From Pseudomonadota bacterium (lineage in GTDB: Bacteria; Myxococcota_A; UBA796; GCA-2862545): a stretch of DNA of 64,000 nt. The position numbers and the translations under genes were made by a program. Positions 18,854 through 26,487 of this stretch are shown piece by piece. Position 1 is the stretch's first letter. Every line of letters begins with the position of its first letter. The stretch is taken from positions 62,001 to 126,000 of the forward strand of contig JAGSGY010000004.1 of the NCBI GenBank assembly GCA_023954855.1, given 5' to 3'. Under the pieces are notes generated by a model, which was given only the letters and a program-made list of their open reading frames with translations, ran no database searches and was not told the DNA's origin.

Positions 18854-19624
18854 CTAGCCGAACACCGCCACATGCTGGGTCGCACTTGCGAGCGGCACGC
18901 CGTCTGCCGTCCAAAGGCGCGCGGTGAAGGTGTGGTAGCCGTCCTCGGCAACGTCCGTCACGGCCTTGAACTGGCACCAATCCGAAGCGCGTCCAGGCAC
19001 CGCCGCATCGAAGTGAAGGGTCCAGGCCACCGTGCTCGCCGGGCGTGGCGTGCGGAGCTGCTGCAGCACCGGGGCGGGCCAGGCGTCGAGCAAGGCCACG
19101 ATCACCGCGGCGTCGCGGGGTCCATCGTCATCGGGGAAGCGAATCCAACCGGCGATGGAGGAGCCCTCGCCACCCGTGAACGGAAGCTGCCCCTCCACCA
19201 TGCGCACGTCGATGAAGCGCGTGAACTCCGGCGTCACCCCCGGAATGTAGGGGAAGGCCACCAGATCGTCGGGAGCCGGAAGAGCGCTGCCCGGGGCTGC
19301 AATCGAAATCGCCGACGCTCGGCTCTTGCCGAAGACCGCCGTGAGCGTGACGCGCCGTTCGTCCCCGACCCGAACCGAGCCCTCGACGAGAGTCGAACTG
19401 CCACCGACCCGCAGCAGTGACGCGTCCAGCGTAGCCGTGCCCGCGGGAACAGGGCCCGCGAACACCGTCTGCAAGAAGCGAATCGGCCGTTCTTCAGGGA
19501 CGTCGGCCTGCATGCGACGAAGCGCAGCGCCCGCGACCAGCCCACCGAAGGTGGCGCGGCCCTGACCCCAAGAAGCTGGAAACTCTGCGGTATCGCCCTT
19601 CGGGTCGAGGAGCGTGGAGAGCAC
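18854..19624 (-). CDS. TesB-like acyl-CoA thioesterase family protein
   Basis: 256 residues arranged as a tandem hot-dog (4HBT_3-type) thioesterase: N-terminal WGQGRATFGGLVAGAAL and a second half with STVAWTLHFDAAVPG and TQHVAVFG at the end, where TesB-like enzymes have their final strand. It starts with GTG 19624, which overlaps the TAG stop of the upstream DUF4920 gene (TAGTG), so translation is coupled. Predicted cytoplasmic hydrolysis of acyl-CoA. Followed by the M16 peptidase gene. Confidence 0.8.
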   Translation of the reverse strand: MLSTLLDPKGDTAEFPASWGQGRATFGGLVAGAALRRMQADVPEERPIRFLQTVFAGPVPAGTATLDASLLRVGGSSTLVEGSVRVGDERRVTLTAVFGKSRASAISIAAPGSALPAPDDLVAFPYIPGVTPEFTRFIDVRMVEGQLPFTGGEGSSIAGWIRFPDDDGPRDAAVIVALLDAWPAPVLQQLRTPRPASTVAWTLHFDAAVPGRASDWCQFKAVTDVAEDGYHTFTARLWTADGVPLASATQHVAVFG

Positions 19625-20142
19625 TAGCTGTCCTTCCGCATCTTCACGCCGGCAGCGACGAACTCCCAGGTCTTCTCGGTCGCCTGCTCCTCGGGAATCA
19701 CGGCACCTTCCGAGGACTCACTCTTGAAGTGCGCAACCTCAGCGGCGTCGACCGCCTTCGAGCGCAGCTGGCCTTCGACGATGCAGTCGGCACCGGTGCC
19801 TTGCTTGTCGACCGCGTACCCGTGTTCCTTCACCGTGACCCGCACATGGCGCGTATCGTCGGTGAGCACCATCCAGCAGCCCGCCTTCTGGCAGACGTCG
19901 GTGACGCGACCCTGCACGCGGATGTCCTTGCCCTCGTACGCGGCCGGATCATCGAGCAGCGTCGCCAGCTGAATGACTTCGCCCTCGGTCACGCCTTCGC
20001 CAAAGCTGGCCCAGTCGCCGGCGGCCGCCTCGGGAGCGGCTTCAGGAGCGGCTTCGGCAGGCGCCTCAGCTGGAGCCTCGGCGACGGTGGACTCGGGGGC
20101 ACCGCCACAGGCGATGAGAACGGAAAGCATGAGAAAGCGCAT
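19624..20142 (-). CDS. DUF4920-domain lipoprotein
   Basis: 172 residues from ATG 20142 (GGAG eight bases upstream). The leader MRFLMLSVLIACGG has a lipobox and is followed by an Ala/Glu/Pro repeat linker (residues about 15-42). The C-terminal domain has an OB-like DUF4920 pattern: GKDIRVQGRVTDVCQKAGCW, then VRVTVKEHGYAVDKQ and DCIVEGQL. The CQKAGC motif is typical of the family and may bind a metal. First gene of the DUF4920-thioesterase-M16 operon. The much longer open frame upstream is spurious because it runs antisense through the RCC1 gene. Confidence 0.8.
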   Translation of the reverse strand: MRFLMLSVLIACGGAPESTVAEAPAEAPAEAAPEAAPEAAAGDWASFGEGVTEGEVIQLATLLDDPAAYEGKDIRVQGRVTDVCQKAGCWMVLTDDTRHVRVTVKEHGYAVDKQGTGADCIVEGQLRSKAVDAAEVAHFKSESSEGAVIPEEQATEKTWEFVAAGVKMRKDS

Positions 20143-20322
20143 CGATAAACTCCTGGAGACCGGCCGGTAACCCGCTTGCCACGCCGCAGCCTGCGGGCGC
20201 ATCCGCCGATGAACCGAGACCCCTGCAGCATGGTGTGCGCCCCCGGCGCGACCGGCGGACTGCGGTGCTAGGTTCCAGCCCACGAACGCGGCCACTCGTC
20301 CCCCGCTCACTCTGGATGTCCC

Positions 20323-21348
20323 ATGCGTCTTCTGCCCGTGCTCCTGCTCCTGGCCTGCACCGCCGGAAACGACGACACCGACTCTGGACCCAGCGACTCC
20401 GCAGACACGGCGGACACCAGCGACACCGGGCCCCGCGCCCCAGCCCTGCTCGCAGCGAATGGCGACCGCGCCTGTGCGTACTCCGCCAACACGCTCTCGT
20501 GCTGGGGCGATGGAGCCTCTCCGGCGACCTTGGCTGGCGTCAGCGGCGAGATCGAGATCATCGCTGTGTCCCCGGCTGCAGCCTGCTGGATGACGAGCTC
20601 TGGCGACGTCACCTGCACGCCCACCAGCTCCGAGACCGCGCCCGGCGAGCGCCTCACCGACTGGGCCCTTCACATCGCGGGCGGAACCGATGGCTTCTGC
20701 GCGGTTCACGGTGACCGCACGGTCAGCTGCTGGGGCGAGGACGAGACCACGCCGGTCGACGTCAGTGGGGCCCTCGGCGCCGTCTTCACGACCGCACGGG
20801 CGGGCACCCACGCATGGACGCTGAACCAGGCCAACGGCGTGCTGCAGGAGTGGGACTGGAATCAGGCGGTGACCACCAACACCGTGATTCGCGGCACCGA
20901 GCAGGTCGCGCCGGGAATCGAGCACACCTGTCAGCGCACCACGCTCACCGAAGCCAAGTGCTGGGGCGTCGACACAGTCGGGCAGACGGGCGTCGACGGA
21001 AGCGGAACCGTCAGTGATGCCGACCGAGTGACCGCCATCTCCTCGGGCGTCTCCGCTCTTGTGAGCGGCACCCACCACGTGTGCGCACTTCTCGATGACG
21101 CCACCGTCTCTTGCTGGGGCGACAACAGCATGGGTCAGCTCGGGCGAGGCACCGTAAACGACCCCACTTTTGCCACCACACCGGCCGCTGTACCTGGGCT
21201 GACCGCCGTGCAGTCGATCGCTGCCGGCGATGGGTTCACCTGCGCAGCCCTCGAGGATGGCGAGGTGAAGTGCTGGGGTGAAGGCACCGACGGACAGCTT
21301 CAAGGCACCGCCGACAGCGCAACTCCCACCGCCCTCAATCTTCCCTGA
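20323..21348 (+). CDS. RCC1-repeat lipoprotein
   Basis: 341 residues. The lipobox leader MRLLPVLLLLACT is followed by an acidic Ser/Asp/Thr linker. The body contains repeats with the bacterial RCC1 signature, for example HHVCALLDDATVSCWGDNSMGQLG and FTCAALEDGEVKCWGEG; each repeat pairs two cysteines flanking C-A-L-x(8)-C-W-G. About six blades, so a seven-bladed-type propeller is likely. Known: such outer-membrane lipoproteins are abundant in Myxococcota and mostly uncharacterised. The 3' end overlaps the convergent gene by 14 bp. Confidence 0.85.
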   Translation: MRLLPVLLLLACTAGNDDTDSGPSDSADTADTSDTGPRAPALLAANGDRACAYSANTLSCWGDGASPATLAGVSGEIEIIAVSPAAACWMTSSGDVTCTPTSSETAPGERLTDWALHIAGGTDGFCAVHGDRTVSCWGEDETTPVDVSGALGAVFTTARAGTHAWTLNQANGVLQEWDWNQAVTTNTVIRGTEQVAPGIEHTCQRTTLTEAKCWGVDTVGQTGVDGSGTVSDADRVTAISSGVSALVSGTHHVCALLDDATVSCWGDNSMGQLGRGTVNDPTFATTPAAVPGLTAVQSIAAGDGFTCAALEDGEVKCWGEGTDGQLQGTADSATPTALNLP

Positions 21349-21844
21349 TCACCACGTGAATCTGCGCGGGCAATCGCTGCCCATCCGGCGCGTTCGCCAG
21401 CAGATGAACCACGGGAAGCTGAAGCGTCCACTCCCCGGTGTGGATGCCCGTGGCGGCGCCGGTGAACCGCTCCAGGCTCGACCCAAGGGCCAGAAAGCCA
21501 TCCTCGTCTGGGGCGCTGGCACCGAGCGTTCCATCGGGATGAAGGAACACTTCTACCCCGTCAAAATCGATGGTCGGCGGTTGCTCGAGCCCCCACGACA
21601 GCGTGGCGCAGCCCTGAATCGGCTGGTCGGTCGGACAGTCCTGCGACTGCACCCGGCCCGGATGGCCCTGATCGACGATCTCGATGCGCAGCCCAGCACC
21701 CGCAGCCGGCGCGCTTCCAGAAGCGGTCGCGACGTACACCGCGCCTGACTCGTCCCCGACCTCGACCTGAAACTCCGCGAGCGGCGGGAGCTCGTTCGCC
21801 GAATCAGTGGGCGCTGGCGCACATGCGAGCAGGAAGAACAGCAT
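21335..21844 (-). CDS. Small lipoprotein of unknown function
   Basis: 169 residues with a very short leader (MLFFLLAC) and lipobox cysteine, then a beta-rich domain with two cysteines in SQDCPTDQPIQGCATLSW. I do not recognise the family. The last 14 bp overlap the 3' end of the RCC1 gene on the opposite strand. Likely an outer-membrane lipoprotein. Confidence 0.7.
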   Translation of the reverse strand: MLFFLLACAPAPTDSANELPPLAEFQVEVGDESGAVYVATASGSAPAAGAGLRIEIVDQGHPGRVQSQDCPTDQPIQGCATLSWGLEQPPTIDFDGVEVFLHPDGTLGASAPDEDGFLALGSSLERFTGAATGIHTGEWTLQLPVVHLLANAPDGQRLPAQIHVVIRED

Positions 21845-21894
21845 TCTCTGGTTCTACTCCTCACCGAAGTGAAGCGCACCCCGTAGGATGAGGC

Positions 21895-22533
21895 ATGGAA
21901 GACATCCTGTTTCTTGCCGTGTTCTTCGGAACACCCGTTCTCATGGTCCTCGCCCTGCTCTGGGTCGGCGTGCGCGCACTTCGAGCCCGCATGGCCTACG
22001 GCTCGGCATTGAGCGCTGGGTGGACCTCACTGACCGAGGACGAGCTGCGCCACCGCCTGCACGACTTCCCGCCCCTGCTTCGCGACAAAGCGCGGGCCGA
22101 CCGCATCGCGAGTCGGACCGTCCGCGGCACCGAGATCCTGGTCGCCCGCTATGCGTGGTCATCGTCAGGACCGGCAGGTCAGCGGTTTGGACGGCGGCAG
22201 GCCTGGCTGGTCGTCCCGATGCGAGGCCAAGTGCCGCACGCCATCGTGGCGAAGCGTGCCGGCGGTCTACTCGAAGCCGCTGCCGAAAGCCTCGCCGGTG
22301 GTGCACGCACCGACCTCGGCCAGGACTGGGAGTGGGCACGCGTCTCTGGACCGGCCGATGCGGGATGGTTCACCGGCCAGCGCGCCGCCGGACTCGAGGC
22401 CGTGATGGACGCCGCCGACGAGGTTTGGCTGCACGGCAGGTTCGCGGTGTTCGCGAAGCCCGAAGAGGCCCACCCGACCCTGCTCGACGACGCCGAGGTG
22501 CTCAGCGACGCCCTTGCCGAGGCACTCGACTAG
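21895..22533 (+). CDS. Single-helix membrane-anchored protein of unknown function
   Basis: 212 residues. One N-terminal transmembrane helix (residues about 4-27), then a cytoplasmic domain with an Arg-rich start and a Trp/Gly-rich second half. Not recognised. GGATGAGGC precedes the ATG. Its stop shares a CTAG with the convergent PPK2 gene. Confidence 0.65.
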   Translation: MEDILFLAVFFGTPVLMVLALLWVGVRALRARMAYGSALSAGWTSLTEDELRHRLHDFPPLLRDKARADRIASRTVRGTEILVARYAWSSSGPAGQRFGRRQAWLVVPMRGQVPHAIVAKRAGGLLEAAAESLAGGARTDLGQDWEWARVSGPADAGWFTGQRAAGLEAVMDAADEVWLHGRFAVFAKPEEAHPTLLDDAEVLSDALAEALD

Positions 22534-23435
22534 CGAGCCGCCCTCATCCGCTCGAATTCCTCATCCCCACGCACACACACTTCCGGGTTGCGCTCGAAGT
22601 CGAGAGTGCGCGACCGTCCCCGGTACTTGATCGTGCGGAGGATCAGCTTCATCGTCTCGAGGCGCGCGAGGTGCTTGCTGTCGGAGCGAATGACCCACCA
22701 CGGCGTCTTGTCCGTGTGCGTGCGGCGTAGCAGCTCGTACTTCTTCTCGGTGAACTCTTCCCAGAGATCCTGGGCCTGCAGGTCGACCTCAGAGAGCTTC
22801 CAGGCGCGAAGCGGGTCGGCGGCGCGACGGTCAAAGCGCTTGGCCTGCTCGGCCTTCGACACCGAGAAGTAGAGCTTGAGCAGCGTGGTCTGACCATCGG
22901 CGATGAAGCTCTCTTCGTAGTTCGTCACCTTGTTCATGAACTGCCGATACTGCTTCGGCGTGCAGAAGCCCATGACCGGCTCGACCATCGCGCGGTTGTA
23001 CCAGCTGCGGTCGAACATCACGACCTCTCCCGCATGCGGGAACTGCTCGATGTACCGCTTCATGTGAAGCTCGGTCTGTTGATGCTCGGACGGCTTGCCG
23101 AGCGCCACGACGCGGTAGTGTTTCTCGTTCATGTACCGGCTGACCCGACGGATCGTGCCGCCCTTGCCCGAGGCATCGCGCCCGTCGAACAGGATGATGG
23201 CCTTGTGACCATGCTTCTCGACATGCGTCTGCATCTTGATCAGCTCGGCCTGATAGGGCTTGAGCGCCTCGGACTCGTAGTGGCTGCGCAGAGCGGCCCG
23301 CAAGATGCGGTTGCGCTGCCGGCGGTCCAAGCCCTGCACGACCTTGCGAAGGGCGTCACGGTCCGGGTGTTCATCCAGGTGCAAACCGTCGAGGGCGGCC
23401 TGCACACGAGTAGCGAATCGGTTTGTAGTAGCCAT
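22530..23435 (-). CDS. ppk2: Polyphosphate kinase 2 family protein (copy 1)
   Basis: 301 residues from ATG 23435. PPK2 fold with Walker A (GRDASGKGGT, residues about 84-93), lid region, and Walker B plus following arginine (MFDRSWYNRA, about 141-150). Known: PPK2 transfers phosphate between polyphosphate and nucleotides. The class cannot be settled by eye. No strong Shine-Dalgarno is visible before this ATG; in-frame upstream codons add only a non-conserved extension. Divergent from a second PPK2 at 23556, with a 120-bp shared promoter region. Confidence 0.88.
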   Translation of the reverse strand: MATTNRFATRVQAALDGLHLDEHPDRDALRKVVQGLDRRQRNRILRAALRSHYESEALKPYQAELIKMQTHVEKHGHKAIILFDGRDASGKGGTIRRVSRYMNEKHYRVVALGKPSEHQQTELHMKRYIEQFPHAGEVVMFDRSWYNRAMVEPVMGFCTPKQYRQFMNKVTNYEESFIADGQTTLLKLYFSVSKAEQAKRFDRRAADPLRAWKLSEVDLQAQDLWEEFTEKKYELLRRTHTDKTPWWVIRSDSKHLARLETMKLILRTIKYRGRSRTLDFERNPEVCVRGDEEFERMRAAR

Positions 23436-23555
23436 ACACACAATGTAGTGACTGACGGCCCGTATGAAACCGGCTGCATCACCCTGCTGCGCGGATCGCC
23501 GCATCCATCCGCACTGCCTTAGGCTTTGTATTCCAAGCAGCCCGAGGGAGCAGCC
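23436..23555. promoter_or_regulatory. Shared promoter region between two divergent PPK2 genes
   Basis: A 120-bp intergenic region between two oppositely oriented PPK2 start codons. A mildly AT-rich patch with TTGTATT lies near the right-hand gene. The divergent arrangement allows coordinated control of both kinases. No specific operator was identified. Confidence 0.4.
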
Positions 23556-24404
23556 ATGACCGACCCACAGCTACCCGCTCAGTACACCAAGAAGGGCAAG
23601 CTGAATGCCCGCTACTACGAGCGTGAGCTGCAGCTCCTCCAGACCGAGCTCGTGCGCTTGCAGTACTGGATTCGCGCCCAGGGCGAGCGCGTCGTCATCA
23701 TCTTCGAGGGACGCGACGCTGCCGGCAAGGGCGGCACCATCAAGCGCATTGCCGAGTGCCTCAATCCCCGCGGCGCCACCATCGTCGCGCTCAACACGCC
23801 CACGGAGCGCGAGCGGACGCAGTGGTACTTCCAGCGCTACGTGACGCATCTTCCCGCCGCTGGCGAGATCGTGATGTTCGACCGCAGCTGGTACAACCGC
23901 GCCGGCGTCGAGCGCGTGATGGGCTTCTGCACCGATGCCGAATACGACGACTTCATGCGGGCGTGTCCGCGCTTCGAGAACTTGCTGGTGCGCTCGGGCA
24001 TCAAGGTGATCAAGTACTGGTTCTCGGTGAGCGCCGAAGAACAAGAGCGCCGCTTCCAGTCCCGCATTCACAACACGACCAAGCGGTGGAAGATTAGCCC
24101 CATGGACCTCGAGTCCCGCAAGCGCTGGGTGGACTACTCACGCGCCAAGGACGCAATGTTCGAGCACACGGACACCAAGCTCGCGCCCTGGACCGTGGTC
24201 CCTTCCGACGACAAGAAGCGTGCCCGGCTGAACTGCATCCGACACCTGCTCGCCCAGTTCGACTACCAAGACCTGGTCCCCGGCCCGATTGACCTGCCGC
24301 CCCGCGTCGAAGCGACCGGCTACATGCGCCCGCCGCAGGACGAGCAGACCTTCGTGCCCGACTGTTACCCGAAGCCCGAAGCCTCAGACGCCGACGGCAA
24401 CTAG
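23556..24404 (+). CDS. ppk2: Polyphosphate kinase 2 family protein (copy 2)
   Basis: 282 residues from ATG 23556 (GGGAGC upstream). Walker A GRDAAGKGGT (about 57-66) and Walker B MFDRSWYNRAG (about 115-125). The lid contains NTPTERERTQWYFQRY. The C-terminus is longer than in copy 1 (VPGPIDLPPR and a short acidic tail). Same family as the divergent neighbour but clearly diverged, so probably a different nucleotide preference. Expected role: NDP/NTP interconversion with polyphosphate in the cytoplasm. Confidence 0.9.
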   Translation: MTDPQLPAQYTKKGKLNARYYERELQLLQTELVRLQYWIRAQGERVVIIFEGRDAAGKGGTIKRIAECLNPRGATIVALNTPTERERTQWYFQRYVTHLPAAGEIVMFDRSWYNRAGVERVMGFCTDAEYDDFMRACPRFENLLVRSGIKVIKYWFSVSAEEQERRFQSRIHNTTKRWKISPMDLESRKRWVDYSRAKDAMFEHTDTKLAPWTVVPSDDKKRARLNCIRHLLAQFDYQDLVPGPIDLPPRVEATGYMRPPQDEQTFVPDCYPKPEASDADGN

Positions 24405-24422
24405 GGTTCTGGCACCCAAAAG

Positions 24423-24436
24423 TGAAACATGTTCTA
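24423..24436. promoter_or_regulatory. KstR-like palindromic operator candidate upstream of the HadAB-like operon
   Basis: TGAAACATGTTCTA fits TNNAACNNGTTNNA, the consensus described for the TetR-family regulator KstR. It ends 25 bp before the ATG at 24462. The core AACATGTT and the following TCTAYTT are shared with the site at 33106. No TetR gene lies in the window. Confidence 0.5.
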
Positions 24437-24462
24437 TTTGCGCTCCCAGCAAGGAGCGCAAA
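24437..24462 (+). promoter_or_regulatory. Perfect hairpin that covers the Shine-Dalgarno and start codon
   Basis: Left arm TTTGCGCTCC (24437-24446), loop CAGCAA, right arm GGAGCGCAAA (24453-24462): ten perfect base pairs. The right arm contains most of the AAGGAG Shine-Dalgarno and the A of the ATG start. In RNA it would sequester the ribosome-binding site; in DNA it could be an operator. Confidence 0.6.
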
Positions 24463-24914
24463 TGGTGGCCCCAGAATCCCTCGGTGCCGAGGGCAAGCCC
24501 TTCGAGATGGACGTCGAGCGCGGCAAGATCGGTGAATTCGCCCGTGCCGTACACGCGAAGCACGCCAGCCACTGGCAGGGCGACCACCCGGTGGTTCCGG
24601 CGACCTTCCTGACCACGCAGTTCTTCTGGGAAGAGCGCGTGGATGGCGCCAATCCGTGGGACTTGGTGCAGATGAGCCAGAAGCGCGGCATGCACGCCGA
24701 GCAGGAATACATCTTCCATGGGCCCCCGCCGCGCGCCGGCGACCGACTGTTTGCCCGGTCGAAGATCACCGACATCTGGGAGAAGCAGTCGCGTAGCGCC
24801 GGCACCTTGACCTTCGTGAAGATGGTCACCGAGTTCCGCGATGCCGACGGCAACCTCCGCGCCGAGGCCATCCTCACCGGCGTCGAGACCGCCAAGCCAC
24901 CGGAGGCCTCATGA
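24462..24914 (+). CDS. HadA-like MaoC N-terminal (FAS1-type) dehydratase subunit
   Basis: 150 residues from ATG 24462, selected for AAGGAG just upstream; an ATG at 24429 lies in the operator/hairpin region. Hot-dog fold resembling the non-catalytic HadA/ChsH-type subunit: PATFLTTQFFWEE, then HAEQEYIFHGPPPRAGDRLFA (family motif for the substrate-binding strand). It lacks the D-x-N-P-x-H catalytic motif, which is in the next gene. ATGA overlap (24911-24914) couples them. Known: HadAB pairs dehydrate (3R)-hydroxyacyl thioesters. Expected to form a heterodimer. Confidence 0.82.
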   Translation: MVAPESLGAEGKPFEMDVERGKIGEFARAVHAKHASHWQGDHPVVPATFLTTQFFWEERVDGANPWDLVQMSQKRGMHAEQEYIFHGPPPRAGDRLFARSKITDIWEKQSRSAGTLTFVKMVTEFRDADGNLRAEAILTGVETAKPPEAS

Positions 24915-25306
24915 ACACGCCCGAACCGCGGACCTTCGGCCCCGTCACCCGCACCGACTTCGTGCGCTACCAGGGCGCCTCTGGGGACATGAACCCCGTT
25001 CACCACGACGAGCCCTTCGCCAAGAATGCGGGCTTTCCGGCTCCCCTCGGAGTGGGCATGTTTCCCGCGGGCGTCATGGCCTCCTGGGCTACCGACTGGC
25101 TCGGCCCCGACAACGTGCGCCGCACCCGCATTCGCTGGAAAGCCCCCGTCTTCCCAGACGACCAGCTCACGGTCACTGGCTCCATCGCCAAAGAGTACGA
25201 CGAAGACGGCGAGGCCCGCATCGATCTCGAGCTCGCGGTCAGCAAGGCCGACGGCCAGGTCGTCGTGCAGGGCTGGATGACCTTCGTGCGTCCGGAGGGG
25301 CTGTGA
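24911..25306 (+). CDS. HadB-like MaoC dehydratase, catalytic subunit
   Basis: 131 residues. Hot-dog hydratase 2 motif YQGASGDMNPVHHDEPFAKNAG with catalytic Asp and His (about residues 27 and 32), followed by GVGMFPAGVMASWATDW, matching HadB of mycobacteria and other single-domain MaoC proteins. It is coupled to the HadA-like gene upstream (ATGA) and the SDR downstream (GTGA at 25303-25306). Predicted (R)-enoyl-thioester hydratase/dehydratase half of a heterodimer. Confidence 0.86.
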   Translation: MNTPEPRTFGPVTRTDFVRYQGASGDMNPVHHDEPFAKNAGFPAPLGVGMFPAGVMASWATDWLGPDNVRRTRIRWKAPVFPDDQLTVTGSIAKEYDEDGEARIDLELAVSKADGQVVVQGWMTFVRPEGL

Positions 25307-26019
25307 GCGTCGTCCTCGTCACTGGAGGGACCCGAGGCATCGGCCTGGCCATCGCCGATGCGTTCGCCGCGGGCGGTCACACCGTCGCCGTCTGCGCACG
25401 CCGGCCCGTTGAGGGCGGCGTTCACGCCTTCTTCGCCGCTGACCTTCGTGAACCCGAGGCCTGCGCGGCCCTGATCGACGAGGTCGTCGCGAAGTTCGGT
25501 CGACTTGACGTGCTCGTCAACAACGCGGGCGGCTCACCGGCCGCCGACGCTGCGACCATGTCTCCGCGCTTCTCGGACAAGATCGTGAAGCTCAACCTGA
25601 TGGCGCCGTTCTGGCTCTCCCAGCAGGCCAACGCGGTCATGCAGAAACAGGACGACGGCGGTGTCATCGTCAACATCGCCAGTGTCAGCGGCATTCGCGC
25701 GTCACCCGGCACTTCAGCCTACGGCGCGGCCAAGGCCGGTCTGCTCTCGCTCACGAAGACCCTGGCGGTCGAGTGGGCCCCGAAGGTGCGCGTCGCTGCC
25801 GTCACCCCGGGCCTGATCGCCACCGAGTACGCAAAAGACCACTACCCCGACTTCGACGCCATCGCGGCGACCGTCCCCGCCGGACGCTTCGGCACCCCCG
25901 AAGACGTCGCCAACGCGACCGTCTTCTTGGCGTCGCCTGCTGCGGCCTATGCGAGCGGCACGAACCTGGTGCTCGACGGTGGCGGCGAGTGGCCCGCGTT
26001 CTTGCGGCCGAAGGGCTAG
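25303..26019 (+). CDS. Short-chain dehydrogenase/reductase, FabG-like
   Basis: 238 residues from GTG 25303, overlapping the maoC stop by four bases. N-terminal NAD(P) motif TGGTRGIG, NNAG near 80, catalytic Ser in ASVSG and YGAAK (tail of SAYGAAKAG). C-terminal GTNLVLDGGG is typical of FabG/3-oxoacyl reductases. The longer open frame starting at 24841 is antisense-free but overlaps the maoC gene and is rejected. Predicted to interconvert 3-hydroxyacyl and 3-oxoacyl thioesters in the same pathway as the HadAB-like pair. Confidence 0.88.
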   Translation: MSVVLVTGGTRGIGLAIADAFAAGGHTVAVCARRPVEGGVHAFFAADLREPEACAALIDEVVAKFGRLDVLVNNAGGSPAADAATMSPRFSDKIVKLNLMAPFWLSQQANAVMQKQDDGGVIVNIASVSGIRASPGTSAYGAAKAGLLSLTKTLAVEWAPKVRVAAVTPGLIATEYAKDHYPDFDAIAATVPAGRFGTPEDVANATVFLASPAAAYASGTNLVLDGGGEWPAFLRPKG

Positions 26020-26112
26020 GGTCAACGTTACCGGCGGTTTCCTAAGAACTGTAAAGACGCCAAATCTCTAGCCTCCTGTTCCGTCTTCACGAGCAGCCAC
26101 CAAGGAGGCCCG

Positions 26113-26430
26113 ATGCGAACCCTGATTGCCCTGACCCTGCTCACCTTCGCCCCCAACGCCCTCGCCCACCAGGGCAACCCGCGACATGCCCACGCGAAGA
26201 AGGCATGCATCGCCGACCAACGCGAGGATGTGCGCGATCACCGCGAAGACGTCCGCGACCACCGCGAAGACGTCCGTGACCGACGTGAAGACATCCGCGA
26301 CGCGCGCACGGACACCGGTCCCGCGGACCGACGCGAGGACGTGCGCGATGCCCGAGAAGACGTCCGTGATGCCCGAGAAGACGTGCGCGACCGCCGAGAA
26401 GATCGGCACGACCGCAAGCACGGATGCTGA
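26113..26430 (+). CDS. Secreted heptad-repeat polyampholyte protein
   Basis: 105 residues with a signal peptide (MRTLIALTLLTFAPNALA) and AAGGAGG at an ideal distance. The mature chain consists almost entirely of the seven-residue unit R-E-D-[VI]-R-D-x, repeated four times, interrupted by nine residues (RTDTGPADR), then four more. One cysteine lies before the repeats and one at the C-terminus. Alternating Arg and Glu/Asp suggests a rigid charged helix. Function unknown; not a coiled coil in the usual hydrophobic sense. Confidence 0.8.
   Translation: MRTLIALTLLTFAPNALAHQGNPRHAHAKKACIADQREDVRDHREDVRDHREDVRDRREDIRDARTDTGPADRREDVRDAREDVRDAREDVRDRREDRHDRKHGC
26221..26415 (+). repeat. 21-bp coding tandem repeat, two blocks of four
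   Basis: Four 21-bp units from 26221 to 26304, a 27-bp interruption, then units from 26332 onward. Each encodes R-E-D-V-R-D-x; copies differ mostly at third codon positions, so the repeat is maintained at the protein level. It is a coding repeat, not a CRISPR array: there are no unique spacers. Confidence 0.85.
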
Positions 26431-26437
26431 AACGAGA

Positions 26438-26467
26438 AGCGCCCGGAGGCCGAAGCCACCGGGCGCT
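26438..26467. terminator. Hairpin between convergent genes (bidirectional terminator candidate)
   Basis: AGCGCCCGG (26438-26446) pairs perfectly with CCGGGCGCT (26459-26467); inside the loop GGC-CGAA-GCC adds three more pairs. It sits in the 57-bp gap between the heptad-repeat gene and the end of aceA. No T-tract follows, so termination efficiency is uncertain. Confidence 0.65.
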
Positions 26468-26487
26468 GGATCCCAAGCGGTGTCGCT

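Noticed and set aside
19624-21303. A 559-residue protein upstream-extended from the DUF4920 lipoprotein
   Set aside because: The extra 387 codons run antisense through the RCC1 lipoprotein; a lipobox leader and GGAG identify ATG 20142 as the start.
26221-26415. CRISPR-like array
   Set aside because: The 21-bp units are contiguous with no unique spacers and encode a regular peptide repeat in a gene with a signal peptide and ribosome-binding site.
26447-26458. Loop of the 26438-26467 hairpin as a separate regulatory element
   Set aside because: The inner GGC-CGAA-GCC pairs simply extend the terminator stem; nothing else supports an independent element.
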